DNA of 30,592 nt, from positions 6,041,535 through 6,072,126 of the forward strand of contig NZ_CM002285.1 of assembly GCF_000497445.1 (NCBI RefSeq). The letters are read 5' to 3'. Below the pieces are notes generated by a model. It was given only the letters and a program-made list of their open reading frames with translations, did no database searches and was not told the DNA's origin. The stretch comes from Streptomyces roseochromogenus subsp. oscitans DS 12.976. GTDB lineage: Bacteria > Actinomycetota > Actinomycetes > Streptomycetales > Streptomycetaceae. Shown one piece after another: positions 13,582 through 21,290 of the stretch. The translations under genes were made by a program, and so were the position numbers. How positions within the stretch are numbered: the first letter of the stretch is position 1; every line of letters begins with the position of its first letter.

Positions 13582-15663
13582 ATGACGGACAGCACGATGG
13601 GCCCGCACCTGCAGTCCGTGCCCGACACCGCCCCCGACGACGACGCCCCGGCAGCGCCCGTCCCGGTGGACAACCCCGCATTGCCGGACCCGAACGTGCG
13701 CATCGAGAAGCGCAAGCCGGTCCTGGCCGGATGGCTGACCAACCGGCGTGACTTCCTCGCCACTGCCCGCCACACGGGCGCGAACGTTGGCTACGCCGCG
13801 CTCTACCACGGGGTTCGGGTCCCGGTGTATGCCGGACGCCTGACCCTCATGGCGCCCAGGGGCGCGTGCCGGTTCGTCGCATCGACGAACCGGTGGGTGT
13901 GGGACCGCGAGGCCGCGCCCCTGCGGGCGTACGCGGTCAAGACCGAGGACGTTGAGGAGTACATGCGTCTGGCCCGGCTCCGCGCCGGCCGCGTCCGGCT
14001 GCGCGGCCTGGTCACCGTCGTCGCGACCGTGTTCGGTCTCGGGTTCGCCCTGTACCTGTACGTCCTGGCCCCCGAGTACCTGTACGCGTTCGCGGCCGGA
14101 GGGGTGCTGCTGCTCGGCATGGGCGGACAGCAGCCCGACGCCCCGGTGATCGGTCCCGCGGTGATGCGCACCGAGTTGCAGAAGCTCACCGGCACGATCG
14201 TCCTGCGCGGACTCGACAGCATCGGAATCCCGAAGATCAGCGCCGCCATCAAGAAGGGCGGCGACATGGACGGGATGCGGTTCACCAGCGAAATCGTCCG
14301 TGACGGGCCCGGCTACCGCGCCGACCTCGACCTTCCCTACGGCGTCACCCCGGACGACATCATGGACAAGCGCGAGGCACTCGCCTCCGGCCTGCGCCGC
14401 AAGACAGGCTGCGTCTGGCCGTCCGGCGACCCCGACGAGCACGAAGGACGTCTCGTGCTGTGGGTCGGCGACCGGCCCATGAACGAGACGACGAAGCCGG
14501 CATGGCCCCTGCTGAAGGACGGCCGAGTCGACCTGTTCAAGCCCGTCATCTTCGGCAACGACCAGCGGATGCGATGGGTCGAGGTCACCCTCATGTTCGC
14601 CGCGATCGTCATCGGCTCTGTGCCTCGCATGGGCAAGACGTTCCTGCTGCGTCTGCTGCTGCTGATCTGCGCCCTCGACCCCAGGGCCGAGCTGTACGCG
14701 TTCGACTTCAAGGGAACCGGCGACCTCGGCCCGCTGGAGCCCGTCTGCCACCGCTACCGGTCCGGTGAGGAGGACGAGGATCTCCTGTACGTCCTGCACG
14801 CCATGCGGGAGCTGAAGGAGGAACTGAGGCGCCGGGCCAAGGTGATTCGCAGCCTGCCCAAGTCCCGCTGCCCGGAATCGAAGGTCACCCCGGAACTGGC
14901 CAACGACAAGAGCCTGCGCCTGCACCCGATCGTCGTCGGCTTCGACGAGTGCCAAATCCCCTTCGAACACGAGAAGTACGGCACTGAGCTGGAGTCCATC
15001 TGCACCGACATCACCAAGCGCGGCCCGGCGCTGGGCATCATCGGCATGTTCGCCACCCAGCGGCCCGACGCCAAGAGCCTGCCGCCCGGCATCAGCGCCA
15101 ACGCCATCCTGCGGTTCTGCCTCAAGGTCATGACCCACCAGGCCAACGACATGGTGTTGGGCGCCTCGATGTACAAGTCGGGTATCCGCGCGACCATGTT
15201 CAGCCGCCGTGACCTGGGTATCTGCTGGATGGCCGGCGAGGGCGACGACCCGCGCATCGTCGCGAGCGCGTTCGTGGACGCCCCGAAGGCCGAGCTGGTC
15301 GTCACCCGCGCCCGGAAGATGCGCGAGGAGTACGGCAACGTCACCGGGCACGCCATCGGCAAGGGCCCCGAGCAGACCGGCGCTGGCTCCGACATCCTCG
15401 CCGACACCCTCGACGTCATCGCTGAGGATGAGAAGGCCGTGTGGTGCGAGCGCATCGCCGTCCGACTCACCGCCGCCCACCCCGGCACCTACGCCGGCTG
15501 GCAGGGCGAGAACGTCACCGCCGCTCTCAAGCCGTGGGGCATCAAGCCGGGGCAGGTGTGGGGCACCACCGACGACGGCGAGGGCGCCAACCGGCGCGGC
15601 ATCAAGCGCGCCGATGTCGTCGCCGCGATTACGCGCCGTAACGCCGATCGGGTCGCCGCCTAG
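13582..15663 (+). CDS. tra: FtsK/TraB-type conjugative DNA translocase
   Basis: 693 aa. Septal DNA translocase that moves double-stranded element DNA between mycelial cells, as TraSA of pSAM2 and TraB of Streptomyces plasmids do. After a Pro/Asp-rich N-terminus there are two membrane segments at about residues 143-185 (TVVATVFGLGFALYLYV, AAGGVLLLGMGG). The Walker A is GSVPRMGKT (Gly345-Thr353) and the Walker B is IVVGFDECQ (Asp455-Glu456). MFATQRPDAKSLP and GLGAS-like MVLGASMYKSG are RecA-fold elements of the family. The last ~80 residues could form the winged helix that reads the clt DNA site. The ATG has GGGAG 8 nt upstream. The CTAG-rich dyad immediately downstream is a candidate recognition locus. 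Confidence 0.92.
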   Translation: MTDSTMGPHLQSVPDTAPDDDAPAAPVPVDNPALPDPNVRIEKRKPVLAGWLTNRRDFLATARHTGANVGYAALYHGVRVPVYAGRLTLMAPRGACRFVASTNRWVWDREAAPLRAYAVKTEDVEEYMRLARLRAGRVRLRGLVTVVATVFGLGFALYLYVLAPEYLYAFAAGGVLLLGMGGQQPDAPVIGPAVMRTELQKLTGTIVLRGLDSIGIPKISAAIKKGGDMDGMRFTSEIVRDGPGYRADLDLPYGVTPDDIMDKREALASGLRRKTGCVWPSGDPDEHEGRLVLWVGDRPMNETTKPAWPLLKDGRVDLFKPVIFGNDQRMRWVEVTLMFAAIVIGSVPRMGKTFLLRLLLLICALDPRAELYAFDFKGTGDLGPLEPVCHRYRSGEEDEDLLYVLHAMRELKEELRRRAKVIRSLPKSRCPESKVTPELANDKSLRLHPIVVGFDECQIPFEHEKYGTELESICTDITKRGPALGIIGMFATQRPDAKSLPPGISANAILRFCLKVMTHQANDMVLGASMYKSGIRATMFSRRDLGICWMAGEGDDPRIVASAFVDAPKAELVVTRARKMREEYGNVTGHAIGKGPEQTGAGSDILADTLDVIAEDEKAVWCERIAVRLTAAHPGTYAGWQGENVTAALKPWGIKPGQVWGTTDDGEGANRRGIKRADVVAAITRRNADRVAA

Positions 15664-15673
15664 CCCGAGCAGG

Positions 15674-15773
15674 GGTGCTAGACCTAGCAGCCGCCACCGC
15701 TAGGTCTAGCACCTCCACTAGCGCCCCGCAGGGCCGCTGAGCTGCTCACTAGCGTCTAGCGGCCCACCTGCGG
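15674..15773. repeat. CTAG-rich dyad locus after tra (clt candidate)
   Basis: A perfect 15-bp inverted repeat with a 10-nt loop (15674-15688 with 15699-15713) is followed by a second, bulged dyad (15726-15738 with 15758-15773). CTAG occurs seven times within 15678-15759, plus copies at the tra stop (15660) and at 15824, although CTAG is rare in such GC-rich DNA. The sequence is non-coding, between tra and the spread genes. In Streptomyces plasmids a cis-acting transfer locus bound by TraB carries short repeats and a dyad; a similar role is inferred. Confidence 0.6.
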
Positions 15774-15813
15774 AAACACCCCGAAATCGCCCTGAGAAGG
15801 GATGTGAGCCGTC

Positions 15814-16092
15814 GTGGCTCTCGCTAGCCTCGCTGTCCTGCTGCTCCTCGCCGGTTACACAGTGTTGTGTGCTGTCGCCCCGTTCGTCCTGTGTCGGAAG
15901 TGCTCCGGCACCGGCATACGGGAGGCCCGCCGCCGCAAGGTCAAGTTGTGCCGCCGCTGCCACGGGAAGCGCTACCGGCTCCGCATGGGACGCCGCCTGC
16001 TCAACACCGGACGCGACATCCACCGCGCCGGCACTCGACACCCCCACCGCCACCACCCCGACTCCGACAGGGAGTTCACCCCATGGCCGTGA
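15814..16092 (+). CDS. Spread-type membrane protein with zinc ribbon
   Basis: 92 aa, GTG start. One N-terminal membrane helix (LASLAVLLLLAGYTVLCAVA) is followed by two Cys pairs, CRKCSGTG and CRRCHGKR, typical of a small zinc ribbon, and a basic His/Arg-rich tail. It resembles Spd-region proteins downstream of tra in AICEs; the exact role is unknown. It overlaps the next gene by 10 bp. Confidence 0.75.
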   Translation: MALASLAVLLLLAGYTVLCAVAPFVLCRKCSGTGIREARRRKVKLCRRCHGKRYRLRMGRRLLNTGRDIHRAGTRHPHRHHPDSDREFTPWP

Positions 16093-16271
16093 CCGTCTCG
16101 CTTGTCTTCCTCTTCGGCCTCGTCCTGTTCTTCCTCCTGCGCAATCACAGCCTCAGCGCCGGTGCCGCGTTCGTGGCTGTGATGTTCGGGTTCTTCCTCG
16201 CCTCCACCGGCGCTTCCGGGCCGATCAACCACCTGGCTATCGCCGTCGTCCACTCCATCCCCAACCCGTGA
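16083..16271 (+). CDS. Small two-helix membrane protein (Spd-like)
   Basis: 62 aa, start inside the previous gene. Two hydrophobic helices fill the protein (TVSLVFLFGLVLFFLL; AAFVAVMFGFFLAST). No enzymatic motif. Tiny membrane proteins in this position belong to the spread functions of Streptomyces elements; the assignment is by context. Confidence 0.75.
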   Translation: MAVTVSLVFLFGLVLFFLLRNHSLSAGAAFVAVMFGFFLASTGASGPINHLAIAVVHSIPNP

Positions 16272-16293
16272 CCAGCACCGGAAGGGATTCCGC

Positions 16294-16785
16294 ATGACCC
16301 CCGAGAACACCCCCGCGACAGCCCCCACGGCTGTCGGGATGACCGAGGACGAGGCCACCGTTGAGGCCCGCCGGATCATCGCTGAGGCCTACCGGCCCGC
16401 GCCCGAGGTGCCGACCGTGCACCGCGACGACAGCCCGTTGCCCCGCTACGGCAGCACCCCGCCCGTGGCCCAGCCGGGCCGGCCGCCGATGAGTCAGGGC
16501 GCCACCGACGCCAGCGTGCTCATGCTCACCGGCGGGGCCAGCGTCTCCATGGTCGGGCTCACCGCCGCCGTGGTCATGTACGTCTCCCAGACCGCCAACC
16601 CCGTGGTGTGCGCCATCGTCTTCGGCGCCCCCACCGCCCTCGTGCTCGCGCTCGCCCGCCTCGCCAAGCGGTCCCAGCCCGCCCCGGACGTCCACCAGCA
16701 CTACACCGGCCCCGTCTACCAGGACCAGCGCAACGTCCACACCACGACGCGCGGCGTGTGGGCCAAGACCACCAACCAGCAGTGA
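16294..16785 (+). CDS. Spread-type membrane protein
   Basis: 163 aa, ATG with GGAAGG upstream. A soluble N-terminal part (MTEDEATVEARRIIAEAYRP) and a Pro-rich linker lead to two membrane helices at about residues 72-120 (VLMLTGGASVSMVGLTAAVV; VCAIVFGAPTALVLALARL). A Gln/His/Thr-rich tail (HQHYTGPVYQDQRNVHTTTR) follows. No catalytic motif is seen. Probably part of the spread apparatus by position. Confidence 0.78.
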   Translation: MTPENTPATAPTAVGMTEDEATVEARRIIAEAYRPAPEVPTVHRDDSPLPRYGSTPPVAQPGRPPMSQGATDASVLMLTGGASVSMVGLTAAVVMYVSQTANPVVCAIVFGAPTALVLALARLAKRSQPAPDVHQHYTGPVYQDQRNVHTTTRGVWAKTTNQQ

Positions 16786-16796
16786 CGGAGAGGCCA

Positions 16797-16979
16797 ATGA
16801 CGCGCACCTACCGCTGCACCGCCACTGTCAGCGACGGCAAGCACAACGACGGCGAAGCCGCCGGAACCGTCCGGGCCAACTCCGATGCCGAAGCCCGCAC
16901 GCTCGTCGCCGACTGGGTCCGCCAAGACGGCGCCCGCAAGAACCGCACCTGGTACGCCACCCACATCGAACTCAGCTAG
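16797..16979 (+). CDS. Small hypothetical protein
   Basis: 60 aa, soluble, with alternating strands and one helix (CTATVSDGKHNDGEAAGTV; DAEARTLVADWVRQ). GGAGAGG precedes the ATG. Part of the small-gene run; the family is unknown. Confidence 0.72.
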   Translation: MTRTYRCTATVSDGKHNDGEAAGTVRANSDAEARTLVADWVRQDGARKNRTWYATHIELS

Positions 16980-16990
16980 GAGACCCCACC

Positions 16991-17500
16991 GTGACCACCG
17001 CCACGGACCCCGCGCAGCTCGCCCTTGACGCTGCTCAAGCCGTCCGCGAGTTCAACCACCTCACCTTCCCCCGCCCCGACCAGACGCCAACCTTTCCGTA
17101 TCCGGGCGACGCGTACGACGCCATCGGCGCCCTCAAGACGCTCGCCCAACGGCTCCCGCAGGCCATCGAGCAGATCGGAACCGCTCTGGACGTCCTGGCC
17201 ACCATCGGGCACCTCGGATCAGCCGACGGTTGGGACCCGAACAGGCATGTCGCCAACGTCCAGGAATTCCTGGTCACGGCCATGGAACAGGCCAGTGGTC
17301 TCGCCCAGTGCCTGGACCTTGCCCACAGCGCCGTCAGCCCCCTCACCTACAGCGGGCCGGACGACGAGCCCGAAGAGGAGCCGTGCGGCGAGGGCATGTG
17401 CCAGTGCTCATGCGTCGGCGTCCTGCACCCCTGCGGCTGCGACTGCCCCCGATGCTCCGACTGCCGGCAGCTTCCCGAGAACTGCGACTGCGACGACTGA
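16991..17500 (+). CDS. Hypothetical protein with Cys-rich tail
   Basis: 169 aa, GTG start 12 bp after the previous gene. The first 120 residues are helical (LALDAAQAVREFNHLTF, IGALKTLAQRLPQAIEQIGT). The last 40 hold twelve cysteines (CGEGMCQCSCVGVLHPCGC, DCPRCSDCR, NCDCDD). This suggests binding of several metal ions or a redox role. The function is unknown. The cysteine cluster is exceptional for this operon and worth structural comparison. Confidence 0.78.
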   Translation: MTTATDPAQLALDAAQAVREFNHLTFPRPDQTPTFPYPGDAYDAIGALKTLAQRLPQAIEQIGTALDVLATIGHLGSADGWDPNRHVANVQEFLVTAMEQASGLAQCLDLAHSAVSPLTYSGPDDEPEEEPCGEGMCQCSCVGVLHPCGCDCPRCSDCRQLPENCDCDD

Positions 17501-17519
17501 CCAGGAAGGAGTACGAGCG

Positions 17520-17750
17520 GTGACATCCAACCAAGCTCGACGCCTGACCGCCCTACTGATCGACGCGCACCACAACCCGCGCGCACAGATCACCACCGGC
17601 CGCGTGATGGGCCTCTACCAGCAGCTCGGCATCGCCCCCAAGCGAGCCACCGCCCGCGGCGACCTGAAGGCACTTGCCCGGCTCGGGCTTCTGACCGAAC
17701 ACGGGCCCCGCCACCGGCGCTGCTATGCGCTGAGCCCGGCCCAGTCCTAG
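17520..17750 (+). CDS. Small winged-helix protein
   Basis: 76 aa from GTG 17520 (AGGAAGGAG upstream). It reads as a winged helix: RRLTALLIDAHHNPRAQITT, GRVMGLYQQLGIAPKRATAR, GDLKALARLGLLTEHG, ending in HRRCYALS. It is likely DNA-binding, the last gene before the replication module and its leader stem-loop, so a replication or copy-control regulator is possible. Confidence 0.75.
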   Translation: MTSNQARRLTALLIDAHHNPRAQITTGRVMGLYQQLGIAPKRATARGDLKALARLGLLTEHGPRHRRCYALSPAQS

Positions 17751-17756
17751 CTACGC

Positions 17757-17802
17757 CCGAGGGCGGCGGCACTCCCGGACAAGGACAGCCCACCGCCCTC
17801 GG
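17757..17802 (+). ncRNA. Leader stem-loop copy 3, before prim-pol
   Basis: A 13-nt arm (17757-17769) pairs with 17790-17802 except for one C-A mismatch. The loop CACTCCCGGACAAGGACAGC has one extra A compared with copies 1, 2 and 4. The prim-pol start codon follows 39 nt later. Confidence 0.72.
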
Positions 17803-17841
17803 TCTCCCTATCCCGACGTAGCAGAACAGGAGACCTACAGC

Positions 17842-18759
17842 ATGACACCTGACTGCAAGGCCCGGCGTGCCGCCGACGGGAATCACCCGGACGGGAGCCT
17901 CCTGCGCACCGCCCTTGCCCTCGCGGCGGCCGGCGTGCCGCCACTGCCCCTACGGCAGGGTAAGAAGCCGTTCGGCAACTGCCCCGACTGCAAAGACAGC
18001 CGCTGCGGGGACCGGCCGAACATGAAGGCGGAGGGGCCCTGCCGTTGCCCGGCCCCGTGCCACGGGTGGGCCGCCGCCACCACCAACCCGCGCGTGCTCA
18101 CCTCGCCCGCGTGGGCGGCGGCATGGCGTCGCGCCGTGGCGGTCGCCTACCACCCGGGCGGGGCCGGGGTGACCGTGGTGGACCTGGACGATGCGGCGGC
18201 GGTCGCGTGGGCCCGTGCGACCCTGCCCGCCACCCGGATCGTGCCGACGACGCGGGGTGAGCACTGGATCTACCGGGGCACCATGCGGTCGGCCAACGCA
18301 GTGCGCCCCGGTGTGGACGTCAAGTCGCTCATGCAGTACGTCCGTTGGCTTGGTTTCGGGACCGGCCGTATGACCGATCTGCCGTCGGCCGTCCGCGACC
18401 TGGTGGTCAAGGAAGAAACCACCCCCGCGCGCGGCGGGGTGGCCTCTTCTATCCCGACGCGCGCCACCTGGGACCGGACGGTGGCCACCGGGTGCCGCCA
18501 CACCGAGCGCTACGTCCGCACCGGCCTGGAACGCGGCCTCGCCCTCGTACACGCCCGGACCGAATCCGGGGCTGGCTCACAGGCGTTCGGGGTTGCCCGG
18601 TTTCTCGCCGCACAGCACACCGCGTGCCCCGGACCGTGCGGACTGGACGCGATCGAGGAAGAGATCGTGACCGCCGCCGTCTTGGTGGGCGTCCCCGAGG
18701 CCTACGCCCGCCGTGCGGTCGCCAACGGCCTTGAGGCGGCTGTGGAGCGCGCGGCATGA
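17842..18759 (+). CDS. Prim-Pol (archaeo-eukaryotic primase) replication protein
   Basis: 305 aa. Bifunctional DNA primase/polymerase domain of AEP type. Catalytic residues are visible: Asp114 and Asp116 in VTVVDLDDAA, His141 in TTRGEHWIYRG and Asp159 in RPGVDVKSLMQY. Before them lies a Cys-rich insert (CPDCKDSRCG, then CRCPAPCHGW; Cys47-Cys73) that could bind zinc. Some AICEs replicate through such Prim-Pol proteins instead of the RepSA or RepAM initiators. The gene overlaps the next small gene (ATGA), which in turn overlaps the DUF3987 gene, so the three are one coupled replication operon. The C-terminal 100 residues look like a helical PriCT-type domain. Confidence 0.88.
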   Translation: MTPDCKARRAADGNHPDGSLLRTALALAAAGVPPLPLRQGKKPFGNCPDCKDSRCGDRPNMKAEGPCRCPAPCHGWAAATTNPRVLTSPAWAAAWRRAVAVAYHPGGAGVTVVDLDDAAAVAWARATLPATRIVPTTRGEHWIYRGTMRSANAVRPGVDVKSLMQYVRWLGFGTGRMTDLPSAVRDLVVKEETTPARGGVASSIPTRATWDRTVATGCRHTERYVRTGLERGLALVHARTESGAGSQAFGVARFLAAQHTACPGPCGLDAIEEEIVTAAVLVGVPEAYARRAVANGLEAAVERAA

Positions 18760-19079
18760 ACAAAGCATCCCGAACCCCCGCGAACGGCCCTCACGGCGCC
18801 GTACAGGGCCCGCCACGGCCGACCGTGGGCGAACCGAAGGTCGCCGCCCGCAAGGGCGTCCTTTCTGCCGTTGGCTCTGACCCGCAGACGGTCACCGTCA
18901 CCGGCATCACCCCGGGTCTTCAGATCCGGTGCGAGGGCGTACCGGTCGCGGACTGGCTCTGTGCCTGCGGGCACCATGAACGCGCCCGGGGCCGTGCCGC
19001 CGTCATCAGGCTGACCGCCCGTGTCCGCGTCGGCGTCTGCCCCCACACCGCCACCGCCGAAGGGAGGGCAGCCTCATGA
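18756..19079 (+). CDS. Small protein of the replication operon
   Basis: 107 aa, overlapping both neighbours by 4 bp. A disordered N-terminus leads to strands QTVTVTGITPGLQIRCEG and a segment with CACGHHERARGRAAV and later VCPH that could bind a metal ion. No known family. By coupling it probably serves replication. Confidence 0.72.
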   Translation: MNKASRTPANGPHGAVQGPPRPTVGEPKVAARKGVLSAVGSDPQTVTVTGITPGLQIRCEGVPVADWLCACGHHERARGRAAVIRLTARVRVGVCPHTATAEGRAAS

Positions 19080-20638
19080 CTCCACAGCCTGTGGACAGCC
19101 CCGACCTGTGGGCCGGACTGCCCACCCTGGAAGACCCGCCCGGCGAGGACGACGCGGCACCGGACGTGTGGGAGGACCCCATTCCCCTCACCGGCCGCCG
19201 TGAGCGTCCCCCGTTCCCCGCCCACGTCCTCCCCGCCTGGTTGGGAGAGTTCGTGGCGGCCGTCGCGCAGGAGACGCAGACCCCGGTGGACCTCGCCGGA
19301 TCGATCGCCCTCGCCGTCCTCGCCACGGCAGCCGGCGGCCGGTCGGTGGTCCACGTGCGCGGCAACTGGCGTGAGCCGACCAACCTCTACACGGTGGTGG
19401 CGCTCCCGCCAGCCAACCGCAAGTCCGCCGTCTTCGCGCTGCTGACCAACCCCCTCTATGAGGCAGAGAAGCAGCTCAAGACCGCGATGAAGCCCGTGAT
19501 CGTCGAAGCGGAGCTGACGGCGCGGTTGGCCAAGGAAGCGGCGGACAAAGCCGCCGCCAAGGCCGCGTCCGCCGACGGCGACAAACGCGATGAGATGGTG
19601 GCCACCGCCGTCGGCCTCGCACAGACCGCCGATACGCTCACCGTCCCCGCCGAACCGGTCCTGTTGGCGGACGACTCGACACCCGAGACGGTCACCTCGC
19701 TCATGGCGGAACAGGGCGGACGGCTGTCGGTGATGAGCGCGGAGGGCGGCATCTTCGACATCATCGCCGGCCGCTACTCCGGCGCCCCCAACATGGAAGT
19801 CTTCCTCAAGGGGCATGCCGGGGACCGGCTGCGGGTGAACCGGCAGACCCGCCGCGAGTACATCGACGCCCCCGCGCTGACCATCGGCCTCGCCGTACAG
19901 CCGGACGTGTTGCGGGACATCGGGAAGGTGAAGGGGTTCGAGGGACGCGGACTGCTGGCTCGCTTCCTGTACTCCCTGCCGGTGTCCACGGTCGGTGAAC
20001 GCGAGATCATCACCGACCCGGTCCCCGAGCAGACGGCCGCCACCTACACCGCCCGGGTCATCGACCTCGCCCTGTCCCTGGCGGAGTGGACCGACCCGGC
20101 CGTCATCCAGCTCACCCCGGAAGCGGACGCGGCACTGATCGCCTATCAGAAGCGCATCGAACCGCAGCTCAAGGCACGCGGTGGCAAGCTGGGCCACATC
20201 TCCAACTGGGCCGGAAAGCTCGCCGGTGCCACCGCCCGCATGGCTGCGCTGCTGCACCTCGCCGAACACGGCGGCAACGGCTACGCCCACCCCGTCACCG
20301 AGGACACCATGAACGCGGCGATCGAGCTGGGGGACTACTACACCGCCCACGCCCTCGCCGTGTTCGACGCCATGGGCGCCGACCCGGTCCTGTCCCGCGC
20401 CCGCAGCGTCCTGGAAGCGCTGAGGGACAACGCATGGGAGGACGTCAGCCGGCGGGACGTCTTCAGCGTGCTGTCCCGCAGCGAGGTTCCCACCGTCGCC
20501 GACCTGGAACCCGCCCTCGCACTGTTGGAAGACCACGGATACCTGCGGTCCTACCAACCCGAGCGCACCGGGAAGCGCGGACGCCCACCGGCGCCCCGCC
20601 TCACCGCCCACCCGTCCCTGCGCCACGGCGGCCGGTGA
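19076..20638 (+). CDS. DUF3987 (YfjI-like) replication ATPase partner
   Basis: 520 aa. The DUF3987 domain spans about residues 40-400: AHVLPAWLGEFVAAVAQETQ, then GSIALAVLATAAGGRSVVHV. A P-loop-like segment, LPPANRKSAVF (Lys116-Ser117), follows, in which the usual glycines are replaced. Further features are MSAEGGIFDIIAGRYSG, and KGFEGRGLLARFLYSLP. A charged helical insertion covers about residues 135-185. The last 80 residues form a winged helix (DVSRRDVFSVLSRSEVPTVA). Such proteins pair with Prim-Pol as the helicase-like half of replication proteins; here the two halves are separate genes. The iteron array directly downstream is the likely origin. Confidence 0.85.
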   Translation: MTPQPVDSPDLWAGLPTLEDPPGEDDAAPDVWEDPIPLTGRRERPPFPAHVLPAWLGEFVAAVAQETQTPVDLAGSIALAVLATAAGGRSVVHVRGNWREPTNLYTVVALPPANRKSAVFALLTNPLYEAEKQLKTAMKPVIVEAELTARLAKEAADKAAAKAASADGDKRDEMVATAVGLAQTADTLTVPAEPVLLADDSTPETVTSLMAEQGGRLSVMSAEGGIFDIIAGRYSGAPNMEVFLKGHAGDRLRVNRQTRREYIDAPALTIGLAVQPDVLRDIGKVKGFEGRGLLARFLYSLPVSTVGEREIITDPVPEQTAATYTARVIDLALSLAEWTDPAVIQLTPEADAALIAYQKRIEPQLKARGGKLGHISNWAGKLAGATARMAALLHLAEHGGNGYAHPVTEDTMNAAIELGDYYTAHALAVFDAMGADPVLSRARSVLEALRDNAWEDVSRRDVFSVLSRSEVPTVADLEPALALLEDHGYLRSYQPERTGKRGRPPAPRLTAHPSLRHGGR

Positions 20639-20664
20639 CCCCCGCCAGCACACACAACCCCCCT

Positions 20665-20939
20665 CGCACAAACCGCGAAATCGCAGAAAACCCCGGACAC
20701 CCCCGCTGACCTGCGATGGGACCACTGGCCCCACCCCAGCCGGGGTCCCGTCGCACAATGCCGCGATATTCCGCAAAAACCGAGCACCCCCGGTGCGCCG
20801 TGACCGGACGACGGCCGCCCCTGATTTTTGCGGAATATCGCGGGTTTCTGCGGAGCACCGCCCACCACCGCCCGGACACCGCAACACCGCAGGTCAACGG
20901 CCCTACTCGGGTTTTCTGCGGATATTGCGGTTTGTGCGG
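20665..20939. other. Putative replication origin: four inverted iterons
   Basis: Non-coding, locally AT-richer 340-bp gap between the DUF3987 gene and xis. Four copies of a ~30-bp element lie at 20665-20694 and 20752-20781 (minus orientation), and at 20824-20853 and 20910-20939 (plus orientation). They are arranged as two facing left and two facing right. The inner pair shares a perfect 19-bp inverted repeat, TTTTTGCGGAATATCGCGG (20825-20843 against 20761-20779). The outer pair is nearly identical over 30 bp. A small GCACC/GGTGC hairpin sits between the inner copies. The symmetrical A/T-tract iterons next to rep genes suggest oriV; Xis binding is an alternative. Confidence 0.65.
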
Positions 20940-20978
20940 CGGCACTTGCCCATGAACTCAGCCCCACAGGAGTGAGCC

Positions 20979-21206
20979 GTGGACGAACACGACACCCCCG
21001 CCATCCCCGCCGACGATGACCCGACCCTCGTTTTCCTCAAGGTCGAGGAGGCCGCCCGCCGACTCCGCATCGGCCGGACCACATGCTTCGCGCTCATCCG
21101 CACCGGCGAACTGGAGTCCGTCATGGTCGGCGGACTCCGCAGGGTCCCGGTCGACGCGCCGGCCGCGTACGCGACCCGTCTCCGCACCGCCCAACGCTCC
21201 GCTTGA
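20979..21206 (+). CDS. xis: Excisionase (MerR/AlpA-type HTH)
   Basis: 75 aa, GTG start with AGGAG 6 nt upstream. Typical actinobacterial Xis with a winged-helix DNA-binding core (FLKVEEAARRLRIGRTTCFA, LIRTGELESVMVGGLRRVPV). It directs the integrase towards excision by bending the att arms. It lies just upstream of int, separated from it by leader stem-loop copy 4, so the two can be regulated separately. Confidence 0.9.
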   Translation: MDEHDTPAIPADDDPTLVFLKVEEAARRLRIGRTTCFALIRTGELESVMVGGLRRVPVDAPAAYATRLRTAQRSA

Positions 21207-21212
21207 CGACGC

Positions 21213-21255
21213 CCGGGGCGGCGGCACTCCCGGACAGGACAGCCCGCGGTCCCGG
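21213..21255 (+). ncRNA. Leader stem-loop copy 4, before int
   Basis: A 12-nt arm (21213-21224) pairs with 21244-21255 with one G-T wobble and one G-G mismatch. It encloses the exact loop CACTCCCGGACAGGACAGC. The int GTG lies 35 nt downstream. Because it separates xis from int, it may set the balance between excision and integration. Confidence 0.72.
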
Positions 21256-21290
21256 TCCCCATCCCGACACCAAGAAACAGGAGCCTGCCT

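Noticed and set aside
13426..15480. Very long open frame (684 codons) antisense to tra
   Set aside because: Its translation is low-complexity and rich in Gly, Arg, Asp and Val, with no domain. It mirrors the codon bias of tra, as do the long antisense frames at 740-3079, 18920-20887, 23734-25839 and 26755-28287.
20952..20975. Seven-codon leader peptide (MNSAPQE) overlapping the xis ribosome site
   Set aside because: It has no ribosome binding site of its own and no regulatory codon pattern; a chance frame cannot be excluded.
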